Shown one piece after another: positions 46,588 to 56,672 of a stretch of 64,000 bases of DNA (positions within the stretch are counted from its first letter, which is position 1; every line of letters begins with the position of its first letter). A program made the translations under genes and the position numbers. Location: positions 1 to 64,000 of the forward strand of contig NZ_JAMTDV010000066.1 in NCBI RefSeq assembly GCF_023806565.1. The letters are read 5' to 3'. The notes beneath the pieces are model-generated. The model made no database searches and was not told where the DNA came from. It worked only from the letters and a program-made list of their open reading frames with translations. The stretch comes from Accumulibacter sp. GTDB lineage: Bacteria; Pseudomonadota; Gammaproteobacteria; Burkholderiales; Rhodocyclaceae.

Positions 46588-49467
46588 TCAGAAGACGTCG
46601 GGCCGTGGCTTGCCGATGAAATAGCCTTGCGCGTAGTCCACGCCAAAGCTGCGCAGCATATTCAAGGCTCGTTCGTCCTCGACAAACTCGGCGACCGTCT
46701 TCTTGCCGAAACCACGAGCCACCTCGGCCAGTGCGCGCACGAAAACCTGATCGTCGGGACTGTCGACCAGCGTACGCACGAAAGAGCCATCGATCTTCAC
46801 GTAATCAACGGGCAACTGCTTGATATAGTTGAATGATGAGAATCCCACTCCGAAGTCGTCGAGGGAGAACGCACAGCCCAGTTGGCGAACTGCTTCCATA
46901 AAGGCTCGTGCCGCGGAAAAGTCCGAGACGGCAGCCGTTTCGGTAATCTCGAAAACTACGTGACTGGGCAGCAATGGGCTACGCGCCAGCTCGCTGCGGA
47001 TGAAGGACAACAGCTTGGGATCGTTGATGCTGACGCCCGACAGATTGATCGAGAACCTGTAATACCTTCCGACGGCAAACAGCGACACCATTGTAGCGAA
47101 CACCTGCTGGATCACGCAGCGATCGATTTCGCGGATCAAGCCGCTGTTTTCGGCTACTTCCATGAATGCGGCCGGTGGAATCACCGACCCGTCGGCCGCC
47201 TGCATGCGCACCAGCGCCTCGTAGTGACTCACTTGCCGCGCACGGATATCCTGTATCGGCTGGTAATGAACGACGAATCGCTGGTCGGTCAATGAGCGGC
47301 TGATCATCTCTCTCCAGTGCAGACGATCCTGAATCTTCTCCTGCACGCCCTCCCCCTCCGAGTAGAGGTGCCAGCCATCCCCGCCCCTGGCCTTGGCCTG
47401 GTACATCGCGATGTCTGCATTGGCGAGGAGCTGCTTGACGTCGATCTTCGCCTCGGAGAAGACCACGATGCCGATACTGGCGGAAATCCGATGGCTTGCA
47501 TGCAATCCGGGAAACTGGATTTCGGCGAGCCGCTTGTTGATTTTTTCCGCCACCTGGACGGCACCGTCGTGATCACACTCGTGCAGCAGCAACCCGAGTT
47601 CGTCGCCGCCCAGCCTCCCCAGCAGATCGCTGGCACGCGCCACCTTGCCGACCTCGTCGGCCACGATCCGCAGGAGGGTATCACCAGCCTGATGTCCGCT
47701 CACGTCGTTGACATATCGAAACTCGTCCAGGTCGAGATAAAGCAACGCACCACCGTGTCCGAGACGGCGCGCGCTGGCCAGCGAACTTTCGAGTTCCTGC
47801 TGGAAATGTTGCCGGTTGACCAGACCGGTCAGCGGATCGTGCTCGGCGAGGTGTTTGACGTGTGATTCGGCGCGCTTGCGGTCGGTGTGGTCGATCCCCA
47901 CCGAAAGAATCATCACCTTGTCGCCAGAATGGCCGGCCAGACGCGAATGATTCCAGATGATTTCATACGCCTGTCCGCTGGCGGCCAGCAGCAGGGATTC
48001 CAATTGCACATGCCGACGACGACCAGAGGATATGTCACGCAAGACCTGGCGGACCATCGCTTCCGGCGACGATTCTTCGGGTCCGAGCAGATCGAAAAAA
48101 CGTTTCCCGGAAAGGTCCTCATCCCGCCAACCCGACAGTTGCCGCCCGTAGCGGTTCAACGTCAGGATCCGACCATCGACGAACTGCGTCAGAATGATGA
48201 CCTGTGCCGTATCGAGCAGGCCCCTGCTGAAATCCCGCTCGACCGATATGCGATCCAGCATCTTCTGCGTCTCGGCAGAATGCGCGGCAACCTCGCTTTC
48301 CAGAGCCTCCAGCCGATACGAAAGGGCAATTGCCGCCTCGTCGAGGCTGTCGACTTCGTCCTCGAGCAGACGCCGGGTGCGCGGAGCAATCCTTGCACGC
48401 GCCTCGGCAAAAGCCCTCCGGCCCAGCAAGGGGATGGCCGATACAGCTCGCGTCATGCGTTGCAGCGGCGCGTGCACGAGCATCGCCAACAGGAGGAGCG
48501 ACAACAATGAAGCGAGCAGCTCACCCCGTAGGCGACTCCAGACCGACTTGCCAATGGCGGCCCGCGCGTCGGTAAGCTCGTCGATGACCACCATCATCGG
48601 CGGCAACTGGTCTCCTGTGGGAGCATCGAGCGCGAGAAACGACAGTTCGAAGTACTGGTCATCGTAAGGCAACGAGAGGTACGCATGCCCGCGCGGCCGG
48701 TCGATCGGCGGAATCGAGGTCAGTTGGCGGAGCAGCGGCCGAGCCCTTGCCTTGCTGCTCAGCTCGATCACCCGCAGGCCGACTTGTTGCAGGACTTCCT
48801 TGTCCGCGGGCTGGGCCGTCACCGCCTGTGTCACCGGCAGGAGAACGCCAAGATCGGCACCTGACAGGCGTTTGAATGAATTGACCACGTCAGCAGGCGA
48901 ACTGCCGACCACAACCACCCCAGCCACACGGCCGGCCGAGAGGATCGGTGCCGCGGCGTACTCGGTGCAGACGTCCCGGCAGCGTGTCCAGTGCATGGCA
49001 TGCTCGCTGCGCATGACGGTGCGCACCTGCAGTTCATGATCCGTTTCGACAGGTACGTCGGACGGCCAACTGGCGAGAGGTGGGCCGACTGCCGTGTAAA
49101 CCTGCAGCGAGTCGATCCCCAGATCGAGTTGCAGCGCCGCCCAGCAGCTATCGAAACGTCTGCGCAGACGCTCCCTCCCCGCCCGCGTCCCGAGCGTGTC
49201 GACGGAATCGAAAGCGGCCAGTACTGCGGCCATTCCCTGCAGACGCAGACCGAAGTCGTCGCGCAGGGCAAAGGCCTGGTCGACGAGACGCTGTCTCGTC
49301 TCGGTACGCTGCTTTTCGAAACCCACGGTCAGATCGTGAAAGTGCAGCCAGGATAAGGCGCCGTTCACCGACAGCATGACCGTGCCCAAGGTCAACAAGA
49401 CCTTCCACTTCACGCTGAGGAATCTGGAGGCGCGGCGCGCGCGGGGCGCAGGAGGATTGTCCGACAT
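46588..49467 (-). CDS. membrane GGDEF/EAL protein with periplasmic sensor and PAS
   Basis: A 959-residue cyclic-di-GMP protein. Order: membrane helix (about 22-42), a large periplasmic sensor (about 45-305), a second helix (about 318-335), a coiled linker, a PAS domain (about 410-530), GGDEF (about 545-705) and EAL (about 720-955). The GGDEF site reads GGDEL, so diguanylate cyclase activity is doubtful. The EAL domain keeps YEALVRM, EITETAA, DDFGVGFSS, VKIDGSF and QGYFIGKP, so it looks like an active phosphodiesterase, though AEFVE replaces the usual AEGVE. It starts 9 bases after the porin gene, so the periplasmic sensor may read its neighbours. Confidence 0.9.
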   Translation of the reverse strand: MSDNPPAPRARRASRFLSVKWKVLLTLGTVMLSVNGALSWLHFHDLTVGFEKQRTETRQRLVDQAFALRDDFGLRLQGMAAVLAAFDSVDTLGTRAGRERLRRRFDSCWAALQLDLGIDSLQVYTAVGPPLASWPSDVPVETDHELQVRTVMRSEHAMHWTRCRDVCTEYAAAPILSAGRVAGVVVVGSSPADVVNSFKRLSGADLGVLLPVTQAVTAQPADKEVLQQVGLRVIELSSKARARPLLRQLTSIPPIDRPRGHAYLSLPYDDQYFELSFLALDAPTGDQLPPMMVVIDELTDARAAIGKSVWSRLRGELLASLLSLLLLAMLVHAPLQRMTRAVSAIPLLGRRAFAEARARIAPRTRRLLEDEVDSLDEAAIALSYRLEALESEVAAHSAETQKMLDRISVERDFSRGLLDTAQVIILTQFVDGRILTLNRYGRQLSGWRDEDLSGKRFFDLLGPEESSPEAMVRQVLRDISSGRRRHVQLESLLLAASGQAYEIIWNHSRLAGHSGDKVMILSVGIDHTDRKRAESHVKHLAEHDPLTGLVNRQHFQQELESSLASARRLGHGGALLYLDLDEFRYVNDVSGHQAGDTLLRIVADEVGKVARASDLLGRLGGDELGLLLHECDHDGAVQVAEKINKRLAEIQFPGLHASHRISASIGIVVFSEAKIDVKQLLANADIAMYQAKARGGDGWHLYSEGEGVQEKIQDRLHWREMISRSLTDQRFVVHYQPIQDIRARQVSHYEALVRMQAADGSVIPPAAFMEVAENSGLIREIDRCVIQQVFATMVSLFAVGRYYRFSINLSGVSINDPKLLSFIRSELARSPLLPSHVVFEITETAAVSDFSAARAFMEAVRQLGCAFSLDDFGVGFSSFNYIKQLPVDYVKIDGSFVRTLVDSPDDQVFVRALAEVARGFGKKTVAEFVEDERALNMLRSFGVDYAQGYFIGKPRPDVF

Positions 49468-49476
49468 GGGTCGCGA

Positions 49477-50688
49477 CTAGAAGCGATACGATGCCTGCAG
49501 CATGTAGTTGTCCCAGTAGCGACGCAAGGACTGGGAGTTCGGGTTGTCTTGTACCGCCAGAAAGCCGGTACCGTCCACCCAGTGCGCCTCGACGCGCAAC
49601 ATGAACTGCGGAGTTACGTCGAAACGCAGGCCCGCCGTCCAGTCCCTGGCAAAGCGACTGAAGGCGGGTTGCCGGGTCGCTGCCGCAAAACGCTGGCCAT
49701 CCCGGTCACCCCAGTCAGCGTAATAGGCATCGTAACGCAGCAGCGCTTCCCACTGCGGTGCCAGGCGGTACGTTCCCTGCAAATAGTAGCTTCGCCCGTC
49801 GGCGGTGCCGTTGTAGAAGAAGGGCCCAAAGTTCGAGACGGAAGACCGGCGCAAGGCATACTCGCTCGTCAGGCTCCAGCATTCGGCATTGTACTGGGCG
49901 GAAAAGATCAGCGGCGTCAGCTCGAACCGACCGGAGCGCAGCAGGTCTCCGAAGCCGGGCTTGTAATGCAAATCCAGACGGGTGGCGGTGAAAGCGAGGC
50001 GATAGGTGCCGCCGGCACCCTCGTACAGTAGCTGGAAATCCGGCGCCAGACCGGAATCGAGGCTGCCTGGTCGATTCAGTCCGACCAGCGCGACTTTCGC
50101 CGCGTCCGAGTCGGTCTGCGGTTGCCCATAGGCGAAACTGGCAGAGAGGATCCCTCCTTCGCCATAGCGCTCGACATAAATCTCGCCTCCGTCGGCGGAA
50201 ACCGTCAGGTTGCGCGTTCGCTCGAAGTAGATCGACTGCGGCAGGATGATGCTGGGTCGCGTGAACGGCACGTCGCGCGTCTTGTTGTACAAGCCATAGG
50301 CAGTCTTTATGCGGCCGACGCGCACGCCACCACGTCCTTCTTCGCTCGAGAGTGGGCTCCAGTCGGCCAGGCCGTAGTCCAGCCGCGCGCCTCCGTCATC
50401 GGTGCCGCCGGCGCGCCGCGAGAGCACCTCGGCCGCCACCTGTAGTTCCGGCGTCACGCGCCACGACGCATTCAGCCCCACTTCCGAGAAATCGTTGCTG
50501 ATCCGGTCGTCGCTGTGCCCGAAGAAATTGTTGTCGCTGGTATTCACCAGGGTCAGGGAAGCGAAGCCGTGCACCTGGAAGTCCCCTCCTAGCAGATCAA
50601 GGCAAAGCACCGGCTGCGCCCACAGCAGGCAGGCGCCAAACAGCGCGATACCCGGCGCGGCGCTAGCGAATCTTGAGTACACGCACAT
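49477..50688 (-). CDS. outer-membrane beta-barrel porin-like protein
   Basis: A 403-residue protein with a signal peptide (about 1-30, CLLWAQPVLCLDLL) and a long series of alternating hydrophobic/polar strands, rich in Tyr and Arg, ending in aromatic YRF as expected of outer-membrane barrels. Family assignment is uncertain; it does not clearly match general porins. It begins inside the end of the substrate-binding-like gene (26-base overlap) and runs into the GGDEF/EAL gene (9-base gap). Confidence 0.78.
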   Translation of the reverse strand: MCVYSRFASAAPGIALFGACLLWAQPVLCLDLLGGDFQVHGFASLTLVNTSDNNFFGHSDDRISNDFSEVGLNASWRVTPELQVAAEVLSRRAGGTDDGGARLDYGLADWSPLSSEEGRGGVRVGRIKTAYGLYNKTRDVPFTRPSIILPQSIYFERTRNLTVSADGGEIYVERYGEGGILSASFAYGQPQTDSDAAKVALVGLNRPGSLDSGLAPDFQLLYEGAGGTYRLAFTATRLDLHYKPGFGDLLRSGRFELTPLIFSAQYNAECWSLTSEYALRRSSVSNFGPFFYNGTADGRSYYLQGTYRLAPQWEALLRYDAYYADWGDRDGQRFAAATRQPAFSRFARDWTAGLRFDVTPQFMLRVEAHWVDGTGFLAVQDNPNSQSLRRYWDNYMLQASYRF

Positions 50689-51130
50689 TCGGATTTACCT
50701 CACTCGCCTTGACGTAACCGATCGCCCCTGGCGTGGATGCCACTCGCGACAGCATCTCCTGGGTGGAGCTCAACTGTTCAGGGTATTGGCCCTGTCCCGA
50801 GAAGACCTGCCGATCCCAGGCCATCCGCAACTGCTGGGGAAATACCTGCAGCAGGCTCTTGCTGAACGTTGCGTGCTCGGGAGCTTCGTCGCGGAGAACG
50901 AACACCTTGGTGGCGGTCTCGCCTGGCCATTTCTGCAAACGCATACCGAAGATCGCGCGCAGCGATGCACGGGAAATCGTTTCGTCACTGGTTGCCGGAT
51001 GGGCGATGGCGACCATCGCCGGCTCGACCGTCTCGGCATGTGCGGCAATCGGCAGAACACTCGTCAACATCCCGAGGACAAGCGCTCGCAAGAGCGAACT
51101 CACCGATTTAATGGCAATAGTCTTCTCCAT
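50663..51130 (-). CDS. small PstS-like phosphate-binding-fold periplasmic protein
   Basis: A 155-residue secreted protein (signal peptide about 1-33, ending IAAHAETV). The mature part has the PBP-like pattern of PstS relatives: SRASLRAIFGMRLQKWPGET, FSKSLLQVF, and VASTPGAIGYVKASEVN. It lacks most of the length of a full two-lobe binding protein, so it is a compact single unit. No permease or ATPase gene lies nearby. I chose the ATG that starts the signal peptide. It leads a three-gene unit with a barrel and a GGDEF/EAL protein. Confidence 0.8.
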   Translation of the reverse strand: MEKTIAIKSVSSLLRALVLGMLTSVLPIAAHAETVEPAMVAIAHPATSDETISRASLRAIFGMRLQKWPGETATKVFVLRDEAPEHATFSKSLLQVFPQQLRMAWDRQVFSGQGQYPEQLSSTQEMLSRVASTPGAIGYVKASEVNPNVRVLKIR

Positions 51131-51443
51131 TGGAGGGCATGCTACCAGACAATGCGGGCGGCGATTCGGCCATCGTCGAACAATCCGTGCGCCTCGTGCT
51201 ATGCGGACAGGATGACATCGCCGCACTCCGCCGGGATTATTGACAACCAGGTACCCGCCGACGGAGACGCCACCTTGAGAGGCGTTTCGACGGTAGGCAA
51301 GTGCTTTCGGGACAAGCGGGCAGGACGCAAGCGGCGACAAGCCCCATCAAACTCGCAAGAAGTGCGTAATGGCCTTGATCGAGGGGAAATTCAGTGAAAA
51401 AAAAAGCCACGGCATGCCGTGGCTGCTGACCGGAACAAACAGC
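51131..51443. other. intergenic region upstream of the phosphate-binding-like operon
   Basis: These 313 bases hold the pbpG terminator at its far end (51396-51424). The promoter of the binding-protein/porin/GGDEF-EAL unit should lie here, but I could not pick out a good -35/-10 pair. Confidence 0.4.
51396..51424 (-). terminator. Rho-independent terminator after pbpG
   Basis: On the minus strand the perfect 20-base palindrome AGCCACGGCATGCCGTGGCT is followed by a run of Ts (nine As on the plus strand at 51397-51405). It lies 20 bases after the pbpG stop. Confidence 0.9.
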
Positions 51444-52673
51444 TCACACTCGCGTCGGTTGCCTGCCGGTTGCCGAGGCACTCTCCATCCAGCGCTTGAT
51501 GCGATTAGCATCGCCAATGCGAGTCTGCTTGCCGGCCGAGTCGAGCAGCACGATGACCACCGGTTTGTCCGCGACGCGCGCCTGCATCACCAGACACTTG
51601 CCGGCTTCCTGAATGTACCCGGTCTTCGACAGACCAATCTCCCAGGTCGGGCTGCTCACCAGCTGGTTGGTATTGTGGAAATCGAGTTCACGACCCTTGA
51701 CCTCGGCACGCGCACCTGGAGTCGTGGAGAACTCACGGATGAGCGGGTAATGATGCGCCGCAGCAACCATGCGTGCCAGATCAAATGCCGTGGAAACGTT
51801 GTTGCTGTTGAGACCGGTGGGATCCTCGAAGTGCGAATTGCCCATGCCCAGCGACATTGCCTTGCGGTTCATTGCCGCGACGAAAGCCTGCAAGCCGCCC
51901 GGATAGTGACGCGCCAGCGAATTCGCAGCGCGGTTCTCGGAAGACATCAAAGCCAGCAGCAAAGCCGTTTCGCGAGTAATCACCGTTCCCACTCCCAGCC
52001 GTGAGCGGCTGCCGCGCAGATAGTCGACGTCTTCGTCAGTGATCGTAATCGGCGCCTGCAGATTTGGCATGCTGTCGAGCACGACCATTGCCGTCATCAG
52101 CTTGGTGATCGATGCGATCGGCACGACCGCGTTGGCATTTTTTTCGTACAGCGGCTCGCCGCCGTCCTGTGGCACCACCAGCGCAGACCCCGACTGCACC
52201 GCCAGGTGCCCTGGTTCCTGCCAGAGATCGAAGCTGCTCGCGGCAACCCTCGTCAGGCCCCGTTTATGCGCGGCGTGCACCACGCCATTACCCGTCGCGG
52301 CGCTGGCATACCTGCCACCATGCGCGACTGGAGTCAACTCGGACTTCGCGACCCGTGATCCGCTCCTGTCCTTGTGAGCAATCGGTGCAACCGCCCCGTG
52401 TCGGGCCACCGGCGGCACCTTGGCCGTGGCACTATTGCTCGCTGCTGCGCCGGCAGTGCCTTTTCTGACGATCGCGTCGGTCTTGTGTGCAGCCGTCCGG
52501 TTCGACCCATTCTGCGCCACCGTCGGCCCCTTGCTCCCGTGCACGACCGGCTCGGCCTTGTTCTTATGAGCTTCCGTCCTGACCTTTTCGGTCGCGTGGG
52601 CGCTGCCGATGGGCGCGCTCATCGTGCCCAGCAAGGTGCTGATCAACAACGCTGTTTTCAGTCTCGGCCGCAT
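51444..52673 (-). CDS. pbpG: D-alanyl-D-alanine endopeptidase (PBP7-like)
   Basis: Low-molecular-weight penicillin-binding protein that cleaves peptidoglycan cross-links. The 409 residues have a signal peptide (about 1-28), a long low-complexity Ala/Lys/His-rich stretch (about 30-150) and an S11-family peptidase domain with the SxxK motif ASITKLM, the SxN motif SSENRAAN and the KTG motif SKTGYIQ. The ATG at 52673 has GGAGGG upstream; two upstream in-frame ATGs are less good. Length exceeds typical PbpG (about 310) because of the linker. Confidence 0.93.
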   Translation of the reverse strand: MRPRLKTALLISTLLGTMSAPIGSAHATEKVRTEAHKNKAEPVVHGSKGPTVAQNGSNRTAAHKTDAIVRKGTAGAAASNSATAKVPPVARHGAVAPIAHKDRSGSRVAKSELTPVAHGGRYASAATGNGVVHAAHKRGLTRVAASSFDLWQEPGHLAVQSGSALVVPQDGGEPLYEKNANAVVPIASITKLMTAMVVLDSMPNLQAPITITDEDVDYLRGSRSRLGVGTVITRETALLLALMSSENRAANSLARHYPGGLQAFVAAMNRKAMSLGMGNSHFEDPTGLNSNNVSTAFDLARMVAAAHHYPLIREFSTTPGARAEVKGRELDFHNTNQLVSSPTWEIGLSKTGYIQEAGKCLVMQARVADKPVVIVLLDSAGKQTRIGDANRIKRWMESASATGRQPTRV

Positions 52674-52791
52674 CTCGTCCCTCCCGCACATTTCATTATC
52701 GGCAATTTTACCGCAGTCCATCGCATGATAGCCATAGGCGATGAAAAAGAAGGAGATACATGAACTATGTAAGGTAGCACATCAGACGGAC

Positions 52792-53925
52792 TCAGGACGC
52801 CAGGAAGTCCTCTACTTCGAATCGACGAGCCATCGCGTCCTTGTAACCGAGGTCGATCAGCGCCCCGGTGTAGGACCCTTCGAAGAGCAGGTAGCTGGTC
52901 AATACGCCGCCGCGCCGATGTGTCGCGCCGAGACCGCGAAGCAGCGTTCGCACCGCCACCGGCAGCGCGTCGACATGGCGCGCAGCGAGATAATCCAGGC
53001 GTTCGGACGGGGTGATGATCAGCGATCGCAGCGGCCGCAGGGGAATTTCCCCAGTCGCCGACAAGTCATCCGGTATCTTAGAGAGCGTGCGGTTGATGCG
53101 CTCCATTCGTTCCACATCGACCGCCAGGCTATCCAGAAAGATCGAGGAAAGGGCATGTCCGGCAATCTGCGCCAGGGTTGGATAAGTTCGCGAACTCTGC
53201 CGCTGTGCCAGGTCGTTCGGTTGTCCGACGCCGACGATCAGGATTTTCTCGGCCCCCAGATGGATTGCCGGCGAGATCGGCGCCAACTGGCGCATCGATC
53301 CGTCCCCGCAATATTCGCGGTTGAGGTGTACAGCCGGAAACAGGAAAGGGATCGCGCTGGAAGCCATCAGATGGTCCACCGAGAGCGCAGCCCGACAACC
53401 GGCGCGCTGGGTCCGTCGCCAAGTCCCCACCTCCGGATGTGCCTGAAAGAAACTGATCCCGTCTCCGGTCGTATAACCCGATGCCGTGATGCTGACGGCG
53501 TAAAGCCGGCCCTTGCGAATCGAGCGCTCGATGTTGCGAAAATCCAGTCGCTGGGTGAGCAGCTTTCGCAGGGGCCGGTTGTCGAGCAGCGAACGCGGAC
53601 TGCGCCCGATCGCCCAACCGAGCAGCAACGCCGCCAGCCACCGCCCGCCCGAGGCAGCGACTCCGATCGGATCGGCGCGATAGATGTGGCCTGCGTGCAT
53701 GTTCCGCCAGACCTCCGCCAGGGCGTCGACGGCAGCGCGGAAATTGCCGGCGTTGCAGGCCAGCGTCGCCACGTTGACGGCACCGGCGGAGGTGCCACAG
53801 AGAATGGGAAACGGGTTTTCGGTCGACTCGCCGCGCAATTCCCGGATGGCCAGCAACACGCCCACCTGATAGGCAGCGCGCGCGCCACCTCCACCAAGCA
53901 CCAGCGCAGTTCGGAGATTTGCCAT
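52792..53925 (-). CDS. patatin-like phospholipase family protein
   Basis: A 377-residue cytosolic or membrane-associated lipase-type protein. Seen are the oxyanion glycine block VLGGGGARAAYQVGVL, the nucleophile in GTSAG, and the dyad Asp in CGDGSMR, where patatins usually have DGG or DGA. No signal peptide is present. It may hydrolyse phospholipids. It stands between pbpG and maeB on the same strand with gaps of about 118 and 101 bases, so it may be its own unit. Confidence 0.88.
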   Translation of the reverse strand: MANLRTALVLGGGGARAAYQVGVLLAIRELRGESTENPFPILCGTSAGAVNVATLACNAGNFRAAVDALAEVWRNMHAGHIYRADPIGVAASGGRWLAALLLGWAIGRSPRSLLDNRPLRKLLTQRLDFRNIERSIRKGRLYAVSITASGYTTGDGISFFQAHPEVGTWRRTQRAGCRAALSVDHLMASSAIPFLFPAVHLNREYCGDGSMRQLAPISPAIHLGAEKILIVGVGQPNDLAQRQSSRTYPTLAQIAGHALSSIFLDSLAVDVERMERINRTLSKIPDDLSATGEIPLRPLRSLIITPSERLDYLAARHVDALPVAVRTLLRGLGATHRRGGVLTSYLLFEGSYTGALIDLGYKDAMARRFEVEDFLAS

Positions 53926-54026
53926 GGGCCCTAGCTACGGTGGCCTGCAGACTCCGGTAACTCGCGTCTCATCGACGCCGACCGGCACTTCACGGGGCCG
54001 GGTCGCCGCCGCTTGTCGGTGACGAG

Positions 54027-56321
54027 TCAGCGCTCATTCATCAGCTTGTCGACCACGGTCAGCGCCGTCATGTTGACGATACGCCGCACGGTTGCCGTCG
54101 AAGTCAGAATATGCACCGGCTGCGCAGCACCGAGCAGAATCGGTCCAATCGTCAGATTGTCGCCCGAGGCGACCTTCAGCAAGTTGTACGAGATGTTGGC
54201 CGCGTCAAGGGTGGGCATGATCAGCAGATTGGCCTGCGCTTTCAAGCGCGCGTCGCCGGGAAAGATTCGATGTCGGATATGCTCGTCGAGCGCGGCGTCG
54301 CCATGCATTTCGCCCTCGACCTCCAGACGCGGAGCACGTTCCTTCAGGATTCGCAGCGCCTCGCGCATTTTCAGCGCACTGGGAGTGTTTTCCGAACCGA
54401 AGGACGAATGCGACAGCAAGGCAACACGCGGCGTGATGCCAAAACGACGAACCTCGTCGGCGGCGAGCAGCGTCATGTCCGCCAACTGCTCGGCCGACGG
54501 ATCGTAGGTAATGTAGGTATCGGCAATGAACACGGTGCGATCTGGCAGCACCAGCAGGCTCATCGCGTAAAGCTTACGCACTCCGGGCGCCAGACCGATG
54601 ACGTTCTCCACGTATTCCCGATGCGCCCCCTGGCGACCATAGGTGCCGCAGATCAGACCGTCCGCGTCGCCCATGCGGACCATCAGCGCACCAAACAAAG
54701 TCGCGCGGCGCCGTACTTCTCGCCTGGCAAATTCCGCCGCAACGCCCTTGCGCTCCGTCAGCCGCCGGTACTCCCGCCAGTAGGACTCGAAATGCTCATT
54801 GAAGAATTCGTTGTTGTCGGCGTACACGATATCGAAGTCGTCGCCGGGAGCTACGCGCAGGTTCAAATGGTCGAGCTTGCGCTCGATGTCCCGCGGATCG
54901 CCAATGAGGATCGGCCGGGCGATTCCTTCGTCGACGATCACCTGTATGGCACGCAGCACCCGATCGTCCTCGCCTTCGGCAAACACGATGCGCCGGGGTG
55001 CCTGCTTGGCCTGGGAAAACACCGGTTTCATGATCAGGCCGAAGTGATAGACGAACTCGTCCAGACTGTCGCGATAGGCCTCGATGTCCCGGATCGGACG
55101 GCTCGCCACCGCCGACTGCATGGCCGCTTCGGCCACTGCCGGCGCGATTTTGCCGATCAGGCGTGGATCAAAGGGATTCGGAATCAGGTACTCGGGACCA
55201 AAATTGGTGTGCTGTTCGCCGTACGCCCTGAGCGCGACTTCGGACTGCTCGACGCGAGCCAGCTCGGCGATCGCGTGCACTGCCGCCAGTTTCATCTCTT
55301 CGGTGATCGTGGTGGCCCCGACATCCAATGCCCCACGAAAAATGAAGGGAAAACACAGCACGTTATTCACCTGGTTGGGATAATCGGAGCGACCGGTGGC
55401 GATGATCGCGTCACTGCGCACCTCCTTGACCTCTTCCGGCCTGATCTCCGGATTTGGATTGGCGAGGGCCATGATCAGCGGTAACGGTGCCATCTTCGCC
55501 ACCATCTCCTTTTTCAATACACCGCCGGCTGACAGACCAAGAAAGACGTCGGCCCCCTCGATCACCTCGGCCAGCGTACGGGCATCGGTGCGCTTGGCGT
55601 AGCGTCCCTTGATTTCGTCCATGTCCTCGACGCGGCCCTCGTAGACCAGGCCGTGAATGTCCGTCACCCAGATGTTTTCGACCGGAATGCCGAGCATTAC
55701 CAGCAGTTCCAGGCACGCCAGCGCGGCAGCACCGGCGCCGGAAGTCACCAGCTTCACCTGATCGAGTTGCTTGCCCTGGAGAAACAGTCCGTTGAGGATG
55801 GCCGCGCCCACCACGATCGCCGTCCCATGCTGATCGTCGTGAAAGACCGGGATCTTCATCCGCTCGCGCAGTTTCTTCTCGACGTGGAAACACTCCGGTG
55901 CCCGGATGTCTTCGAGGTTGATGCCGCCAAAGGTGGGCTCCAGGGCAGAGATGATTTCCACCAGGCGATCGGGGTCGCGTTCGTCGATCTCCAGGTCGAA
56001 CACGTCGATGTTGGCGAATTTCTTGAACAGTACGGCCTTGCCTTCCATCACCGGCTTGGCGGCCAGCGGCCCGATCGCACCGAGGCCGAGAACCGCCGTG
56101 CCGTTGGTGATGACGCCAACCAGATTGGCGCGCGAGGTGAGGGTACTGGCCTCACCCGGTGCCGCGACAATCTCTTCGCACGCCGCGGCGACGCCCGGAG
56201 AGTAGGCCATCGACAGATCATACTGGTTGGCAAGCTGTTTGGTCGGCTGAATCGCGACCTTGCCCGGCTTCGGATTGCGATGGTAGAACAGGGCGGCAAT
56301 GCGTAACTGGTCTTTGTTCAT
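54027..56321 (-). CDS. maeB: NADP-dependent malic enzyme with phosphotransacetylase-like domain
   Basis: Decarboxylates malate to pyruvate, giving NADPH. The 764-residue length matches hybrid MaeB proteins. The malic enzyme half shows [43 protein letters not shown] pieces, and [11 protein letters not shown]. The C-terminal PTA-like half (from about residue 430) shows [16 protein letters not shown]. The latter usually regulates rather than catalyses. The start has GAGGAGGG, 4-11 bases upstream. It is divergent from pckG. Confidence 0.96.
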   Translation of the reverse strand: MNKDQLRIAALFYHRNPKPGKVAIQPTKQLANQYDLSMAYSPGVAAACEEIVAAPGEASTLTSRANLVGVITNGTAVLGLGAIGPLAAKPVMEGKAVLFKKFANIDVFDLEIDERDPDRLVEIISALEPTFGGINLEDIRAPECFHVEKKLRERMKIPVFHDDQHGTAIVVGAAILNGLFLQGKQLDQVKLVTSGAGAAALACLELLVMLGIPVENIWVTDIHGLVYEGRVEDMDEIKGRYAKRTDARTLAEVIEGADVFLGLSAGGVLKKEMVAKMAPLPLIMALANPNPEIRPEEVKEVRSDAIIATGRSDYPNQVNNVLCFPFIFRGALDVGATTITEEMKLAAVHAIAELARVEQSEVALRAYGEQHTNFGPEYLIPNPFDPRLIGKIAPAVAEAAMQSAVASRPIRDIEAYRDSLDEFVYHFGLIMKPVFSQAKQAPRRIVFAEGEDDRVLRAIQVIVDEGIARPILIGDPRDIERKLDHLNLRVAPGDDFDIVYADNNEFFNEHFESYWREYRRLTERKGVAAEFARREVRRRATLFGALMVRMGDADGLICGTYGRQGAHREYVENVIGLAPGVRKLYAMSLLVLPDRTVFIADTYITYDPSAEQLADMTLLAADEVRRFGITPRVALLSHSSFGSENTPSALKMREALRILKERAPRLEVEGEMHGDAALDEHIRHRIFPGDARLKAQANLLIMPTLDAANISYNLLKVASGDNLTIGPILLGAAQPVHILTSTATVRRIVNMTALTVVDKLMNER

Positions 56322-56672
56322 GAATCCCTCCTCAGTAGGATCAGGCAGCGACAGCCGCGGCCGGTGGGCGGGCAGCAGTGCGCGTCGCTTGCGCGGTGTT
56401 TCCCGGCTGTCGCGACGGGGAAACACTTGTCTATGGACCGCCGATGCACGCCGGACCTGTGGCATAATTACACAAACCCTCAAATCCTTGTAGCACCCAC
56501 GCCTAGCATGCCGTTTCCACCCCGATTGCACTGGGCTTGTTTCTCCACCAGCCGCGACCGACGCGTCGCACCGGATTGGCAGGGCCATTCCGGATTCTGG
56601 ACTTCTTTCGCCCCCGCGCGCGCCGCTCCACGGTAAGTTCCGCTTCTCTACCTTCCTTCGAGAGTGATTGCC
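56322..56672. other. divergent intergenic region between maeB and pckG
   Basis: The 351-base region between maeB and pckG has only short Arg/Pro-rich frames and is taken as non-coding. A possible extended -10 for pckG lies at 56460-56468. The strong GAGGAGGG of maeB is at its left edge. Coordinated control of the two genes through this region is plausible but not shown. Confidence 0.4.
56460..56468 (+). promoter_or_regulatory. candidate extended -10 for pckG
   Basis: TGGCATAAT on the plus strand differs from the extended -10 consensus at one base. The -35 is poor, and it implies a leader of about 200 bases before pckG, so the call is tentative. Confidence 0.3.

Noticed and set aside
51396..51424. 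Perfect 20-base palindrome considered as an operator
   Set aside because: The adjoining nine-base A-run and its position just after pbpG make a terminator the simpler reading.
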